Below, one piece after another: positions 26,126-35,034 of a stretch of 64,000 nt of DNA. The number at the start of each line of letters is the position of its first letter. The stretch's first letter is position 1. The notes beneath the pieces were generated by a model, which saw only the letters and a list, made by a program, of their open reading frames with translations, was not told the origin of the DNA and made no database searches. Position numbers and translations under genes: made by a program. Source of the DNA: Altererythrobacter xiamenensis (lineage in GTDB: Bacteria > Pseudomonadota > Alphaproteobacteria > Sphingomonadales > Sphingomonadaceae); the NCBI RefSeq assembly GCF_900177715.1, contig NZ_FXWG01000002.1, positions 372,001 through 436,000 of the forward strand, in the 5' to 3' direction.

Positions 26126-27661
26126 ATGACCTCCAATCGCCGTACCTTCGCGATCATCTCGCACCCTGACGCGGGTAAGACCACGCTTACCGAAAAGCTG
26201 CTGCTGCAAGGCGGCGCAATCCATCTCGCGGGCGAGGTCAAGGCGCGCGGACAGGCGCGGCGTGCGCGGTCTGACTGGATGAAGATCGAGCAACAGCGCG
26301 GCATCTCGGTCACCTCCAGCGTGATGACGTTCGAGAAGGACTATGACGGTGAAACGATCACCTTCAACCTGCTCGACACGCCGGGGCACGAGGATTTCTC
26401 CGAAGACACCTATCGCACTCTGACTGCGGTCGATTCCGCGATCATGGTGATCGACGCTGCCAAGGGCATCGAGCCGCAGACGCGCAAGCTGTTCGAGGTG
26501 TGCCGGCTTCGCAGCGTGCCGATCATCACCTTCGTCAACAAGGTCGACCGCGAAGGCCGCCCGGTGTTCGAGCTGCTCGACGAGATTGCCGACATGCTGG
26601 CGCTCGATGTCTCGCCCCAGATGTACCCGGTGGGCATGGGCGGCGAGTTCAAGGGCATTCTCGACTTCGCCAGCGGGGAAGTGGTCGTGCCCGAGGGGCC
26701 GAGCAAGGAATATCGCGGCAAGCGCGTGGCCGGTTTCGACCTGCCCGACGAGGTCGAGGAGAACGCCGAGCTGGCGCAGATCGGCTATCCCGAGTTCGAT
26801 CTGGAGGCCTATCGCAATGGCGACCTGACACCGGTCTATTTCGGATCTGCGCTCAAGAACTTCGGCGTCACCGAACTGATCGATGCGATCGCGAAATACG
26901 CGCCGCCGCCGCGCCCGCAGCCGGCTGGCGAAGAGCAGATCAGCCCCGACCGCGACGAAGTCACCGGCTTCATCTTCAAGGTGCAGGCCAATATGGACCC
27001 CAACCACCGCGACCGCATCGCTTTCATGCGGCAGGTGTCTGGCACCTTCAAACGCGGCATGAAGCTGACGCCGAGCGGCCTCGGCAAACCGATCGCAGTG
27101 CATTCGCCGATCCTGTTCTTCGCGCAGGACCGCGAGATTGCCGATACGGCCGAGGCGGGCGACATCATCGGCATTCCCAACCACGGGACGCTGCGTGTGG
27201 GCGATACGCTCTCCGAGAAGAACGACGTCCGCTTTACCGGCCTGCCGAATTTTGCGCCGGAAATCCTGCGCCGCATCGTGCTCAAGGATCCGACCAAGAC
27301 CAAACAATTGAGGAAGGCGCTCGACGACCTTTCCGAAGAGGGCGTGATCCAGGTGTTCTACCCGGAGATCGGCGCGCAATGGATTATCGGCGTGGTGGGC
27401 CAGCTACAGCTGGATGTGCTCGTCTCGCGGCTCGAGGCTGAATACAAGGTCGGCGCGAATCTCGAAGCTTCTCCCTTTGCCACCGCGCGGTGGATCAAGG
27501 GCGACGCGGCAGCGGTGAAGAAATTCGAGGACTTCAACCGCGCCAACCTCGCCAAGGATCGTGACGGGGATATCGTCTTCATGGCGAAGAGCCCGTGGGA
27601 CGTTAACTATCAGGCCGAACAGCATCCCGAGCTGACCTTCTCCGCAACCAAGGAACGCTGA
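26126..27661 (+). CDS. prfC: Peptide chain release factor 3
   Basis: A 511-residue GTPase that recycles release factors 1 and 2 from the ribosome. Seen: SHPDAGKTTLTEKLL (G1), a switch I region with GISVTSSVM, DTPGHEDFSEDTYRTL (G3), NKVDREGR (G4), then domains II and III ending near WDVNYQAEQHPE. I chose the ATG at 26126 (MTSNRRTFAIIS), the family's normal start. It lies 20 bases after the SDR gene. Confidence 0.96.
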   Translation: MTSNRRTFAIISHPDAGKTTLTEKLLLQGGAIHLAGEVKARGQARRARSDWMKIEQQRGISVTSSVMTFEKDYDGETITFNLLDTPGHEDFSEDTYRTLTAVDSAIMVIDAAKGIEPQTRKLFEVCRLRSVPIITFVNKVDREGRPVFELLDEIADMLALDVSPQMYPVGMGGEFKGILDFASGEVVVPEGPSKEYRGKRVAGFDLPDEVEENAELAQIGYPEFDLEAYRNGDLTPVYFGSALKNFGVTELIDAIAKYAPPPRPQPAGEEQISPDRDEVTGFIFKVQANMDPNHRDRIAFMRQVSGTFKRGMKLTPSGLGKPIAVHSPILFFAQDREIADTAEAGDIIGIPNHGTLRVGDTLSEKNDVRFTGLPNFAPEILRRIVLKDPTKTKQLRKALDDLSEEGVIQVFYPEIGAQWIIGVVGQLQLDVLVSRLEAEYKVGANLEASPFATARWIKGDAAAVKKFEDFNRANLAKDRDGDIVFMAKSPWDVNYQAEQHPELTFSATKER

Positions 27662-27710
27662 CGTAACGTCAGGCTTGCGGCGAGCGCGGGATTTCCGCAA
27701 AGCTTCGCGC

Positions 27711-28580
27711 ATGAACGGCACCGGACCCACCAACCAGACTTTCATCTCCCAGCGCATGCGCCTCAATTATGTCGACTGGGGCAATCGCGGCAAACCTCCG
27801 CTCGTGCTGGTGCATGGCGGGCGCGACCATGCGCGCAGCTGGGACTGGGTTGCCGAGGAGCTTTGCGGCGACTGGCACGTGGTTGCGATGGACCACCGCG
27901 GCCATGGCGACAGCGATTGGGTGTCGGATGGCAATTATTCGGCCAGCGACATGGTTTATGACCTCGCGCAATTCATACACCAGCTCGGCGTCGGGCCGGT
28001 CACGCTGGTGAGCCATTCGATGGGCGGGAATGTTGCGCTGCGCTATGCCGGAACCTTTCCCGACATGGTCAAGAAGATCGTCGCGATCGAGGGGCTTGGA
28101 CCGAGCCCGTCCCGTCAGGAAGAAATGCGCGCCAGGCCATATCCTGAGCGGCTTGCCGAATGGATCGGCAAGAAACGCTCCGCTTCCGGCCGGACGCCCC
28201 GCAAATACGAATCGATTGAAGCGGCGTTCAAGCGGATGATCGAGGAAAACAGCTATCTGACCGAGGAACAGGCGCGCCACCTCACCATTCACGGGGTAAA
28301 TCGCAACGAGGATGGCACATACAGCTGGAAGTTCGATCCGCACCTGAACGTCTGGGGTGTCGAGGACATTGCCGACGAGTTCCTGCAGCAGACCTGGGGC
28401 GCGATTACGGCGCCCACGCTGCTCCTCTACGGTGCCGACAGCTGGGCTTCGAACCCGGAGAAGGACGGCCGGATCGTGCACTTCAATAATGCCGACGTGA
28501 TCGAGTTCGAGAACGCAGGGCACTGGCTCCACCACGACCAGTTCGACCGCTTCATGAAAACGCTGCGAGATTTCCTTTAG
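27711..28580 (+). CDS. Alpha/beta-hydrolase fold enzyme
   Basis: A protein of about 289 residues with the alpha/beta-hydrolase pattern: oxyanion loop VHGGRDHARSWD, nucleophile elbow SHSMGGN (Ser at about 104), a catalytic acid region YGADSW, and the His in GHWLHHDQF. The substrate (ester, lactone or epoxide) is not predictable. The ATG at 27711 is preferred; the frame extends to 27675 with no good ribosome site. It is followed closely by a flavin-binding-family gene and an EEP-family gene, probably as one transcript. Confidence 0.86.
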   Translation: MNGTGPTNQTFISQRMRLNYVDWGNRGKPPLVLVHGGRDHARSWDWVAEELCGDWHVVAMDHRGHGDSDWVSDGNYSASDMVYDLAQFIHQLGVGPVTLVSHSMGGNVALRYAGTFPDMVKKIVAIEGLGPSPSRQEEMRARPYPERLAEWIGKKRSASGRTPRKYESIEAAFKRMIEENSYLTEEQARHLTIHGVNRNEDGTYSWKFDPHLNVWGVEDIADEFLQQTWGAITAPTLLLYGADSWASNPEKDGRIVHFNNADVIEFENAGHWLHHDQFDRFMKTLRDFL

Positions 28581-28593
28581 GAGAACCGAGACG

Positions 28594-29169
28594 ATGGCCG
28601 AGTTTTTCGACGCACTGGATGACAAGCATGTCGCGATGATCGAGAAACAGCCGGTCTTCTTCGTCGCGACTGCAGCGCCCATGGGGCGCATCAATCTCAG
28701 CCCCAAGGGTTATGACGCCTTCCGCGTGCTCTCGCCCAAACGCGTCGCCTATCTCGACCTCGGCGGTTCGGGAAATGAAACCCACGCGCATCTCGCCGCC
28801 GATGGCCGCATCACGGTGATGTTCTGCAATTTCGAACAGCCCGCGCTGATACTGCGCATATACGGCCGCGGCGTGCCGGTACTGCCGCAGGACGATGGGT
28901 GGGAGGCGCTGGCCGACAGGTTCACCCTGCTGCCCGGAACCCGTCAGATCTTCGTCATCGATGTCGAAACGGTACAGACGAGCTGCGGTTGGGGTGTGCC
29001 CTTCATGGAGTATGAGCGCGAGCGCGAGACTCTCAAGAAAGCGCATGCGCAGGCCAACCCTGCGGAATGGGAGGCCAAGATGGCGACCCGGATTTCCAGC
29101 ATCGACGGTCTGCCGACCCGCGCGACAGACCGATACATCGCGGGTGAGCCGGAACCGACGGCCGACTGA
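28594..29169 (+). CDS. Pyridoxamine 5'-phosphate oxidase-family (flavin-binding split-barrel) protein
   Basis: A 191-residue protein resembling the PNPOx-like family: the N-terminal FFVATAAPMGRINLSPKG is the typical first strands of the split barrel, followed by YLDLGGSGNET and MFCNFEQPALILRIYG. It probably binds FMN or F420-like flavin, but it is not necessarily a pyridoxamine oxidase. It starts 13 bases after the hydrolase gene with a GGAGAA site, so the two are co-transcribed. Confidence 0.82.
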   Translation: MAEFFDALDDKHVAMIEKQPVFFVATAAPMGRINLSPKGYDAFRVLSPKRVAYLDLGGSGNETHAHLAADGRITVMFCNFEQPALILRIYGRGVPVLPQDDGWEALADRFTLLPGTRQIFVIDVETVQTSCGWGVPFMEYERERETLKKAHAQANPAEWEAKMATRISSIDGLPTRATDRYIAGEPEPTAD

Positions 29170-29184
29170 CGGGTAAGGCTCAGA

Positions 29185-29883
29185 GTGGAGCTGACTTTCG
29201 CAAGCTATAATATTCACAAGTCCGTCGGGACTGACGGCAAGCGTGACCCTGAGCGCATTATCGCCGTCCTGCGCGAAATCGATGCCGATATCATCGCACT
29301 GCAGGAATCCGATCGGCGGTTGGGCGAACGGGCCAGCACGATCCCGCGTGCGCTTCTCGATGATACGCGATGGCGGGCTCTGCCCGTGTCCAAGAGGCGC
29401 CGAAGCCTCGGATGGCACGGCAATGCCCTGCTTGTGCGACGCGACATGAATTTCGTCGCTGCCGGGCCGCTCGATCTTCCAACGCTCGAGCCGCGCGGTG
29501 CGGTCATGGGCGAATTGACGCTCAACGGTGCCCGCATACGCGTGCTCGGCACGCACCTCGACCTCTCTGGCCTCAGACGACGCGATCAAATCCGCGCGAT
29601 GCTGGATCATTGCAGCAACGGAAATGCCATGCCGACCGTGATCATGGGCGACTTCAACCAGTGGGGCCGGCTGACCGGCGCAATGCAGGATTTCGCGCTC
29701 GCCTGGCAGATCATCACCCCGGGCGCGAGCTATCCGGCGCGGCGGCCGGTGGCGCAACTCGACAGGATCGTGGCGACGCCCGACTGGCACTATGTTGACA
29801 GCGGCGTTCACCACAGCACGCTGGCTGTGCAGGCTTCGGACCATCTGCCGGTCTGGGCCCGCCTTCAATTGCCCAAAGGTTAA
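29185..29883 (+). CDS. Endonuclease/exonuclease/phosphatase (EEP) family hydrolase
   Basis: A 232-residue protein of the EEP fold, metal-dependent phosphodiesterases. Seen: SYNIHKSVGTDG (first strand with Asn), ALQESDRR (metal Glu), a GTHLDL His strand, MGDFNQW (Asp/Asn pair), and the final ASDHLPVWA His. It could be a nuclease or a lipid/sugar phosphodiesterase. GTG at 29185 is the only start near the conserved beginning. It ends the three-gene run before the glnK promoter. Confidence 0.85.
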   Translation: MELTFASYNIHKSVGTDGKRDPERIIAVLREIDADIIALQESDRRLGERASTIPRALLDDTRWRALPVSKRRRSLGWHGNALLVRRDMNFVAAGPLDLPTLEPRGAVMGELTLNGARIRVLGTHLDLSGLRRRDQIRAMLDHCSNGNAMPTVIMGDFNQWGRLTGAMQDFALAWQIITPGASYPARRPVAQLDRIVATPDWHYVDSGVHHSTLAVQASDHLPVWARLQLPKG

Positions 29884-29902
29884 TCAGCTGCTTAAGTTTT
29901 AG

Positions 29903-30370
<468 letters not shown>

Positions 30371-30387
30371 ACGAGGGGGCAAGACAA

Positions 30388-31755
30388 ATGCAGAAAGCTA
30401 TCATCAAATATGGCGCCCTTGCACTGGGCGCGCTTGCCGTATCGCAACCCGCCCTGGCGGCGCCAGTTGCAGAGGCGGTCGAGACGGCAGCGGAAGCTGC
30501 GGCTCCTGCTGCCGATGCAGTAGGCGGCGGGACGGCCTATATCTTCAACACGCTGCTGTTTCTTATCGGCGGCTTCCTGGTCATGTGGATGGCGGCAGGC
30601 TTCGCCATGCTCGAAGCCGGCCTTGTCCGCACCAAGAACACCTCGACGCAGTGTCTCAAGAATATCGGCCTCTATTCGATTGCTGGCCTGATGTTCTGGG
30701 TCATCGGTTATTCGATCGCCTATCCCGGCTTCGGGGAGGGATCGCTGGGCCTGTTCGGGGTCGCTGGCTTCCCGTACTCGATGCAGGAGGTTGGCTCGGC
30801 TGACCTTGATACCGGTTACTCGGTCGCATCCGACTGGTTCTTCCAGATGGTGTTCTGCGCGACCACCGCTTCGATCGTTTCAGGCACGGTTGCCGAGCGT
30901 GTGAAGATCGTTCCGTTCTTCATCTTCGTCACCATCCTCACCGCGATCATCTATCCGGTCGTGGTCAGCTGGGAATGGGGCGGCGGCTACCTCGACACCG
31001 TCCACGGCTTCTCCGATTTTGCCGGTTCGACTCTGGTGCACTCGACAGGCGGCTGGGCTGCTCTGGTCGGCGCGCTGATCATCGGTCCGCGTCTGGGCCG
31101 CTACGGTGCGAACGGACAGGTCAACGTCTTCCCGGGTTCGAACATTCCGCTCGCGACGCTGGGTACCTTCATCCTGTGGCTCGGCTGGTTCGGCTTCAAC
31201 GGCGCATCGCAGCTCGCGATGGGCACCGTCGGTGACGCATCGGACGTGTCGAAGATTTTCGTCAACACCAACATGGCAGCCGCTGGCGGCGTGGTGGTCG
31301 CGATCATCCTCACGCAGCTTCGCTACAAGAAGGCTGACGTTACCATGGCGCTCAATGGCGCGCTGGCAGGCCTCGTTTCGATCACGGCAGAGCCGCTCGC
31401 TCCGACCGTGGGCCAGTCGATCCTGATCGGCGGTATCGGTGGTGCGATCGTGGTCTTCACGGTTCCGCTGCTCGACAAGCTGAAGATCGACGACGTCGTC
31501 GGCGCCATCCCGGTTCACCTCATCGCCGGTATCTGGGGCACGCTGATCGTTGCCTGGACCGGGGATGCGACCTTCATGGGCCAGCTCGTCGGCGTAGTCC
31601 TGACCGCTGTCTGGGTGAGCCTCGCATCGGCAGTCATCTGGTTTGCTCTCAAGGCCACCATCGGGGTGCGTCCTTCGGAGGAAGTCGAAATGGCGGGTCT
31701 CGATATCCACGAAACGGGTGTCGAAGCCTACCCGGGGCTCGCCAACCAGGCGTAA
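30388..31755 (+). CDS. amtB: Ammonium transporter
   Basis: A 455-residue Amt protein with a cleavable signal region (ALAVSQPALAAP), an acidic/Ala-rich periplasmic stretch, then 11 membrane helices. Seen: ARTKNTSTQ-like VRTKNTSTQCLKN, the twin pore histidines in LVHSTGGWAALVGA and VHLIAGIWGTL, and GWFGFNG. It conducts NH4+/NH3 and is controlled by GlnK. The ATG at 30388 follows GAGGGGGCA; the glnK stop is 17 bases upstream. Confidence 0.96.
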   Translation: MQKAIIKYGALALGALAVSQPALAAPVAEAVETAAEAAAPAADAVGGGTAYIFNTLLFLIGGFLVMWMAAGFAMLEAGLVRTKNTSTQCLKNIGLYSIAGLMFWVIGYSIAYPGFGEGSLGLFGVAGFPYSMQEVGSADLDTGYSVASDWFFQMVFCATTASIVSGTVAERVKIVPFFIFVTILTAIIYPVVVSWEWGGGYLDTVHGFSDFAGSTLVHSTGGWAALVGALIIGPRLGRYGANGQVNVFPGSNIPLATLGTFILWLGWFGFNGASQLAMGTVGDASDVSKIFVNTNMAAAGGVVVAIILTQLRYKKADVTMALNGALAGLVSITAEPLAPTVGQSILIGGIGGAIVVFTVPLLDKLKIDDVVGAIPVHLIAGIWGTLIVAWTGDATFMGQLVGVVLTAVWVSLASAVIWFALKATIGVRPSEEVEMAGLDIHETGVEAYPGLANQA

Positions 31756-31846
31756 CCCACCACAAGTTTGGCGGGGCGAGGAACTCTCTTCCTCTCCCTC
31801 CTCTCCCCGCCTCACCGTGTTCCTCCTGCGAACACTCGACTCAGAT

Positions 31847-31876
31847 GGGCCGGAGCATTGCTCCGGCCCCTTTTTT
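31847..31876 (+). terminator. Rho-independent terminator after amtB
   Basis: A 9-bp perfect stem (GGGCCGGAG/CTCCGGCCC) with a 5-base loop is followed by CTTTTTT. It closes the glnK-amtB unit about 90 bases after the amtB stop. Confidence 0.92.
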
Positions 31877-31883
31877 GTATTTG

Positions 31884-31934
31884 CTAGGCTTGTGCTTTGA
31901 TGAAGTCCGCGCAGCGTTCGCCGCTCATGATGCC
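31884..31934 (-). pseudogene. Duplicated 3' tip of a GMC oxidoreductase gene
   Basis: On the minus strand 16 codons read GIMSGERCADFIKAQA and a stop, nearly identical to the end of the intact gene ending at 32000 (IMIGERCADFVKAAHA). The DNA is 24 of 25 identical over GCGCAGCGTTCGCCG and the next bases. It has no upstream coding region, so it is a leftover of a duplication or of a second, deleted GMC gene. Confidence 0.7.
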
Positions 31935-31987
31935 CCTTGCACCTTCAGCAAAGTGGGAACCGGTTTTGAGTCAGAAGGTGCGCAAGG
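31935..31987. repeat. Imperfect inverted repeat around a GGAACCGGTTTT core
   Basis: CCTTGCACCTTC at 31935 is inverted as GAAGGTGCGCAAGG at 31974 (two-base bulge), enclosing AAAGTGGGAACCGGTTTTGA. I recall similar AAAGTGGGAACCGGTTTT cores in intergenic repeats of alphaproteobacteria, but cannot verify this. It lies exactly between the duplicated GMC tip and the intact GMC gene. Confidence 0.6.
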
Positions 31988-31999
31988 CGATCACGAGCA

Positions 32000-33586
32000 T
32001 CATGCGTGCGCGGCTTTCACAAAATCAGCGCAGCGTTCGCCGATCATGATGCTCGGCGCATTGGTGTTGCCCGAGATCAGCCGCGGCATGATCGAAGCAT
32101 CGGCCACCCACAGCCCTTCGATACCGCGCGCTTTCAGTTGCGTATCGACGACGCTGTCCTCGTCCGCACCCATGCGGCACGTGCCGACCGGGTGATAGAC
32201 GGTGTCCGCACGATTACGGATCAACTCGTCCAGCTCGGCATCGTTGTTGATGTCGATCGGATGGCGGTCCGTCGGTTCGTAATCGGTAAGCGGCGGAGCC
32301 TCGGCGATCCGGTGCGACAGGCGGACGCCTGCGCGCAGGGTGGCAATATCGCGATCATCATCGAGGAAGTTGGGATCGATCCGCGGCGCATCCCCAGCCC
32401 GGGCGGAATTCAGCCGCACGGTGCCCCGGCTTTCGGGTCTGAGCACACAGGCATGGAGCGAGAAACCGTGCCCCTTCACCTTTTCGCGGCCGTGATCTTC
32501 GAGCACTGCAGGCACGAAGTGCCACTGGATGTCTGGCGCGGGCGAGTCGGGCATCACCTTCCAGAAGCCGCCCGCCTCGGCATAGGGCGTGGTCATTATA
32601 CCGGTGCGTTTGCGCCGGTGCTCGATGATGGCCTTGGCCATGCGCCAGGTGCCCGCAAGGCTGCTCCCGATCGGCTCCTTCGAAACCGTCTCCCAGCCGG
32701 AGACGTAATCGATGTGGTCCTGCAGGTCGGAGCCGACCGCTGGCCTGTCGAGCGCAACTTCGATGCCATGCTCGCGCAGATGCTCGCCCGGACCGATGCC
32801 GGACAGCATCAGGATTTGCGGAGAATTGAAGGCGCCCGCGCTCAGGATGACACCGCGCTTCGCCTGCACGACCTCGCGTTTGTTGCCGCGGCGGATCGCG
32901 ACGCCGGTGACGCGCCCGTTCTCGATGACCAGCTTCTCGACCAGTGTCCCGGTGCGAATGTCGAGATTGGGCTTGCCGCGCAGCGGTTCGACATAGGCGC
33001 GCGCTGCCGACCAGCGCTCGCCGTCCTTTTGCGTCACCTGGTAAAGTCCGAAGCCCTCCTGCGTTGCGTCATTGAAGTCGCGCGTGGTGGGAAGCTGCAG
33101 ATTGGCCGCGCTGGCGACGAAAGCGTGGCTGGTAGGGTTGGCCCACTTCTGATCGGACACGCGCAGCGGGCCTTCACCGCCGTGATATTCATCGCCCCCG
33201 CGCTCATTGCTTTCGGAGCGTTTGAAGTAAGGAAGGACGTCCTCATAAGCCCAGCCGTTGCAGCCGAGCGCTGCCCAATTGTCGTAATCCCACGCATTGC
33301 CGCGAATATAGACCATCGCATTGATCGCCGATGATCCGCCCAGTCCCTTGCCGCGCGGTTGATAGCCTGTGCGCCCGTTCAGCCCCTTCTGTGGCACCGT
33401 CTCGAAGCGGTAATTCGCGTTCTTGAGCAGGAAGGGCATCATTCCGGGCGTCTTGACCAGGAAATTGTCATTCGTGCCGCCTGCTTCGAGCAGGCAGACG
33501 CTCGTCCCGCCATCTTGCGCCAGTCTTCCGGTGACCGCGCTGCCCGCGCTGCCGCCACCGATCACGATATAGTCGAAGGTATCCAT
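32000..33586 (-). CDS. GMC-family FAD oxidoreductase (choline/alcohol dehydrogenase-like)
   Basis: A 528-residue flavoprotein of the glucose-methanol-choline family. Seen: the FAD site YIVIGGGSAGSAVTGRL at the N-terminus, the GMC signature GKGLGGSSAINAMVYIRG (about residue 79), SAGAFNSPQILMLSGIGP, and C-terminal HPVGTCRMG with the catalytic His and NTNAPSIMIGERCAD. It oxidises an alcohol; choline, a polyethylene glycol or a terpene/aliphatic alcohol are all possible. It stands just downstream, on the same strand, of a sterol-desaturase family gene. Confidence 0.92.
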   Translation of the reverse strand: MDTFDYIVIGGGSAGSAVTGRLAQDGGTSVCLLEAGGTNDNFLVKTPGMMPFLLKNANYRFETVPQKGLNGRTGYQPRGKGLGGSSAINAMVYIRGNAWDYDNWAALGCNGWAYEDVLPYFKRSESNERGGDEYHGGEGPLRVSDQKWANPTSHAFVASAANLQLPTTRDFNDATQEGFGLYQVTQKDGERWSAARAYVEPLRGKPNLDIRTGTLVEKLVIENGRVTGVAIRRGNKREVVQAKRGVILSAGAFNSPQILMLSGIGPGEHLREHGIEVALDRPAVGSDLQDHIDYVSGWETVSKEPIGSSLAGTWRMAKAIIEHRRKRTGIMTTPYAEAGGFWKVMPDSPAPDIQWHFVPAVLEDHGREKVKGHGFSLHACVLRPESRGTVRLNSARAGDAPRIDPNFLDDDRDIATLRAGVRLSHRIAEAPPLTDYEPTDRHPIDINNDAELDELIRNRADTVYHPVGTCRMGADEDSVVDTQLKARGIEGLWVADASIMPRLISGNTNAPSIMIGERCADFVKAAHA

Positions 33587-33610
33587 TCTCTCTCCTCTTG
33601 AAGAAGAGAG

Positions 33611-34564
33611 TTACGCAGGCTCGCCGCTTCCCGCAATCGGGTTTTCGCTTAAAACTGTTTGCGGTGCCTGCGTGTCACGCTTTTTCAGCCAGCGTGCGCG
33701 TATCATGTCCGACGTCTCGCGGCTGCCGTCATGCGTCCAGCCGGGTTCGCGCAGCAGATAAGACAATTTGTGCTTCCACGGTGCGCGCCACATGTCCTGC
33801 ACGATACCGACCCATTCGTGAAACACCGCCCAAAGCAGGTTGAAGCTGCCGAGTTGCTTGACGATGCCGTAGCGGATTTTCTCCTCGTCGCTTTCAGGCT
33901 CGAACGTGCCGAACATCTTGTCCCAGATGATGAAGACGCCGGCGTAGTTGCGGTCGAGATAGCGCGGATTTGTGGCGTGGTGGACGCGGTGGTGGCTCGG
34001 CGTGTTCATCACCGCTTCGAACCAGCGCGGCATCCTTCCGATCGCTTCGGTATGGATCCAGAACTGGTAGATGAGGTTGAAGCCGGCAACGATTGCGATC
34101 ATCGCCGGGTGAAATCCGATCAGCACCAAGGGCAGGCGGAACAGGAAGCCTATGGTGAGGAAATTGGTCCAGGTCTGCCGCAGCGCAGTCGAAAGATTGT
34201 AGTGCTGGCTGGAATGGTGGTTCACATGCGCCGCCCACATCCAGCGGATGCGGTGTCCGGCGCGGTGGACCCAGTAATAGGCGAGGTCATCCAGCACGAA
34301 GCAGAGCGGCCAGGCCCACCACAGCGCCCACCATTCCTCGCCGAAATCGAACAGGCGATATTCCCAGGCGGCCAGAAACAGCGCGACGAACACGCCGCCG
34401 AAGATTAGCCCCGAAACGGTGCTGCCGAGCCCGAAGGCCAGGCTGGTCAGCGTATCTTTCGGCTCATAGGCGTTGGGCCGGTTCCGCCAGGCCCAGATCA
34501 TCTCGATCAGGACGAGCGCGACAAAGCCGGGCACGGCGTATTCGGTGGGCGAGAAGTCAGGCAT
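33611..34564 (-). CDS. Sterol desaturase / fatty acid hydroxylase family membrane protein (first)
   Basis: A 317-residue integral membrane di-iron enzyme. The three His clusters are present: WVHRAGHRIRWMWAAHVNHH, SSQHYN, and PSHHRVHHATN (His boxes 1-3), with several hydrophobic helices before and between. The substrate might be a sterol, carotenoid or lipid; a hydroxylase is as likely as a desaturase. Its start overlaps the upstream small membrane gene by 8 bases, and the GMC gene follows 24 bases later, so the three likely form an operon. Confidence 0.88.
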   Translation of the reverse strand: MPDFSPTEYAVPGFVALVLIEMIWAWRNRPNAYEPKDTLTSLAFGLGSTVSGLIFGGVFVALFLAAWEYRLFDFGEEWWALWWAWPLCFVLDDLAYYWVHRAGHRIRWMWAAHVNHHSSQHYNLSTALRQTWTNFLTIGFLFRLPLVLIGFHPAMIAIVAGFNLIYQFWIHTEAIGRMPRWFEAVMNTPSHHRVHHATNPRYLDRNYAGVFIIWDKMFGTFEPESDEEKIRYGIVKQLGSFNLLWAVFHEWVGIVQDMWRAPWKHKLSYLLREPGWTHDGSRETSDMIRARWLKKRDTQAPQTVLSENPIAGSGEPA

Positions 34565-34973
34565 GATCAGGGGGCTTTATCGCGTTGAGTGCCTGCATCC
34601 AAGCTGAAGGATCATCGAGGGTCAGCTGCGCTGTTCCAAAACGCTTCTCGGCGGAATCGACCAGGAGCACGTCGCCCTCCGTCGCCATTCTGGCATCCGG
34701 CGACAGCAGCCTGCCCGCGAAATGCGTTCCGTGTGGGCGCAGCAGTAGTATCCGTCCTTCGGCATCGCGCAGAAGTGCACCGCGCCCTTCGCGGTCCAAT
34801 CCAATCTCCACCGGCTCGAACCCGCTCACAGCTTCGTCGGCAGCAGCGCGGGCCTCGTCTTCGTCTGAAAGGCGAGGGGTTGGGCCGAGCTTCAACCACA
34901 AGGCAATGCCCGCCAGCGCGAGAATCGCGATGAGCGAGCCGAGAAACTGAACCAAGGCCGGTGGCAAATCCAT
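34557..34973 (-). CDS. Small membrane-anchored protein of unknown function
   Basis: A 138-residue protein with one N-terminal membrane helix (FLGSLIAILALAGIALWLKL, about residues 8-27) and a cytoplasmic alpha/beta domain with repeated short strands (GRGALLRDAEGRILLLRPHG, GRLLSPDARM). No family is recognised. I chose the ATG at 34973 (MDLPPALVQ) because it starts just before the helix; the frame is open to 35147 but that part overlaps the divergent M20 gene. It overlaps the desaturase-family gene by 8 bases. Confidence 0.75.
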   Translation of the reverse strand: MDLPPALVQFLGSLIAILALAGIALWLKLGPTPRLSDEDEARAAADEAVSGFEPVEIGLDREGRGALLRDAEGRILLLRPHGTHFAGRLLSPDARMATEGDVLLVDSAEKRFGTAQLTLDDPSAWMQALNAIKPPDHA

Positions 34974-35034
34974 GATTGCGCGATTGGCATAGCGCTCACT
35001 TTGCGGCAAGCAGGCGGCAACAAGGGAGTATCGA

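Noticed and set aside
26108..27379. 423-codon open frame antisense to prfC
   Set aside because: Shadow of release factor 3; the sense strand is unmistakable.
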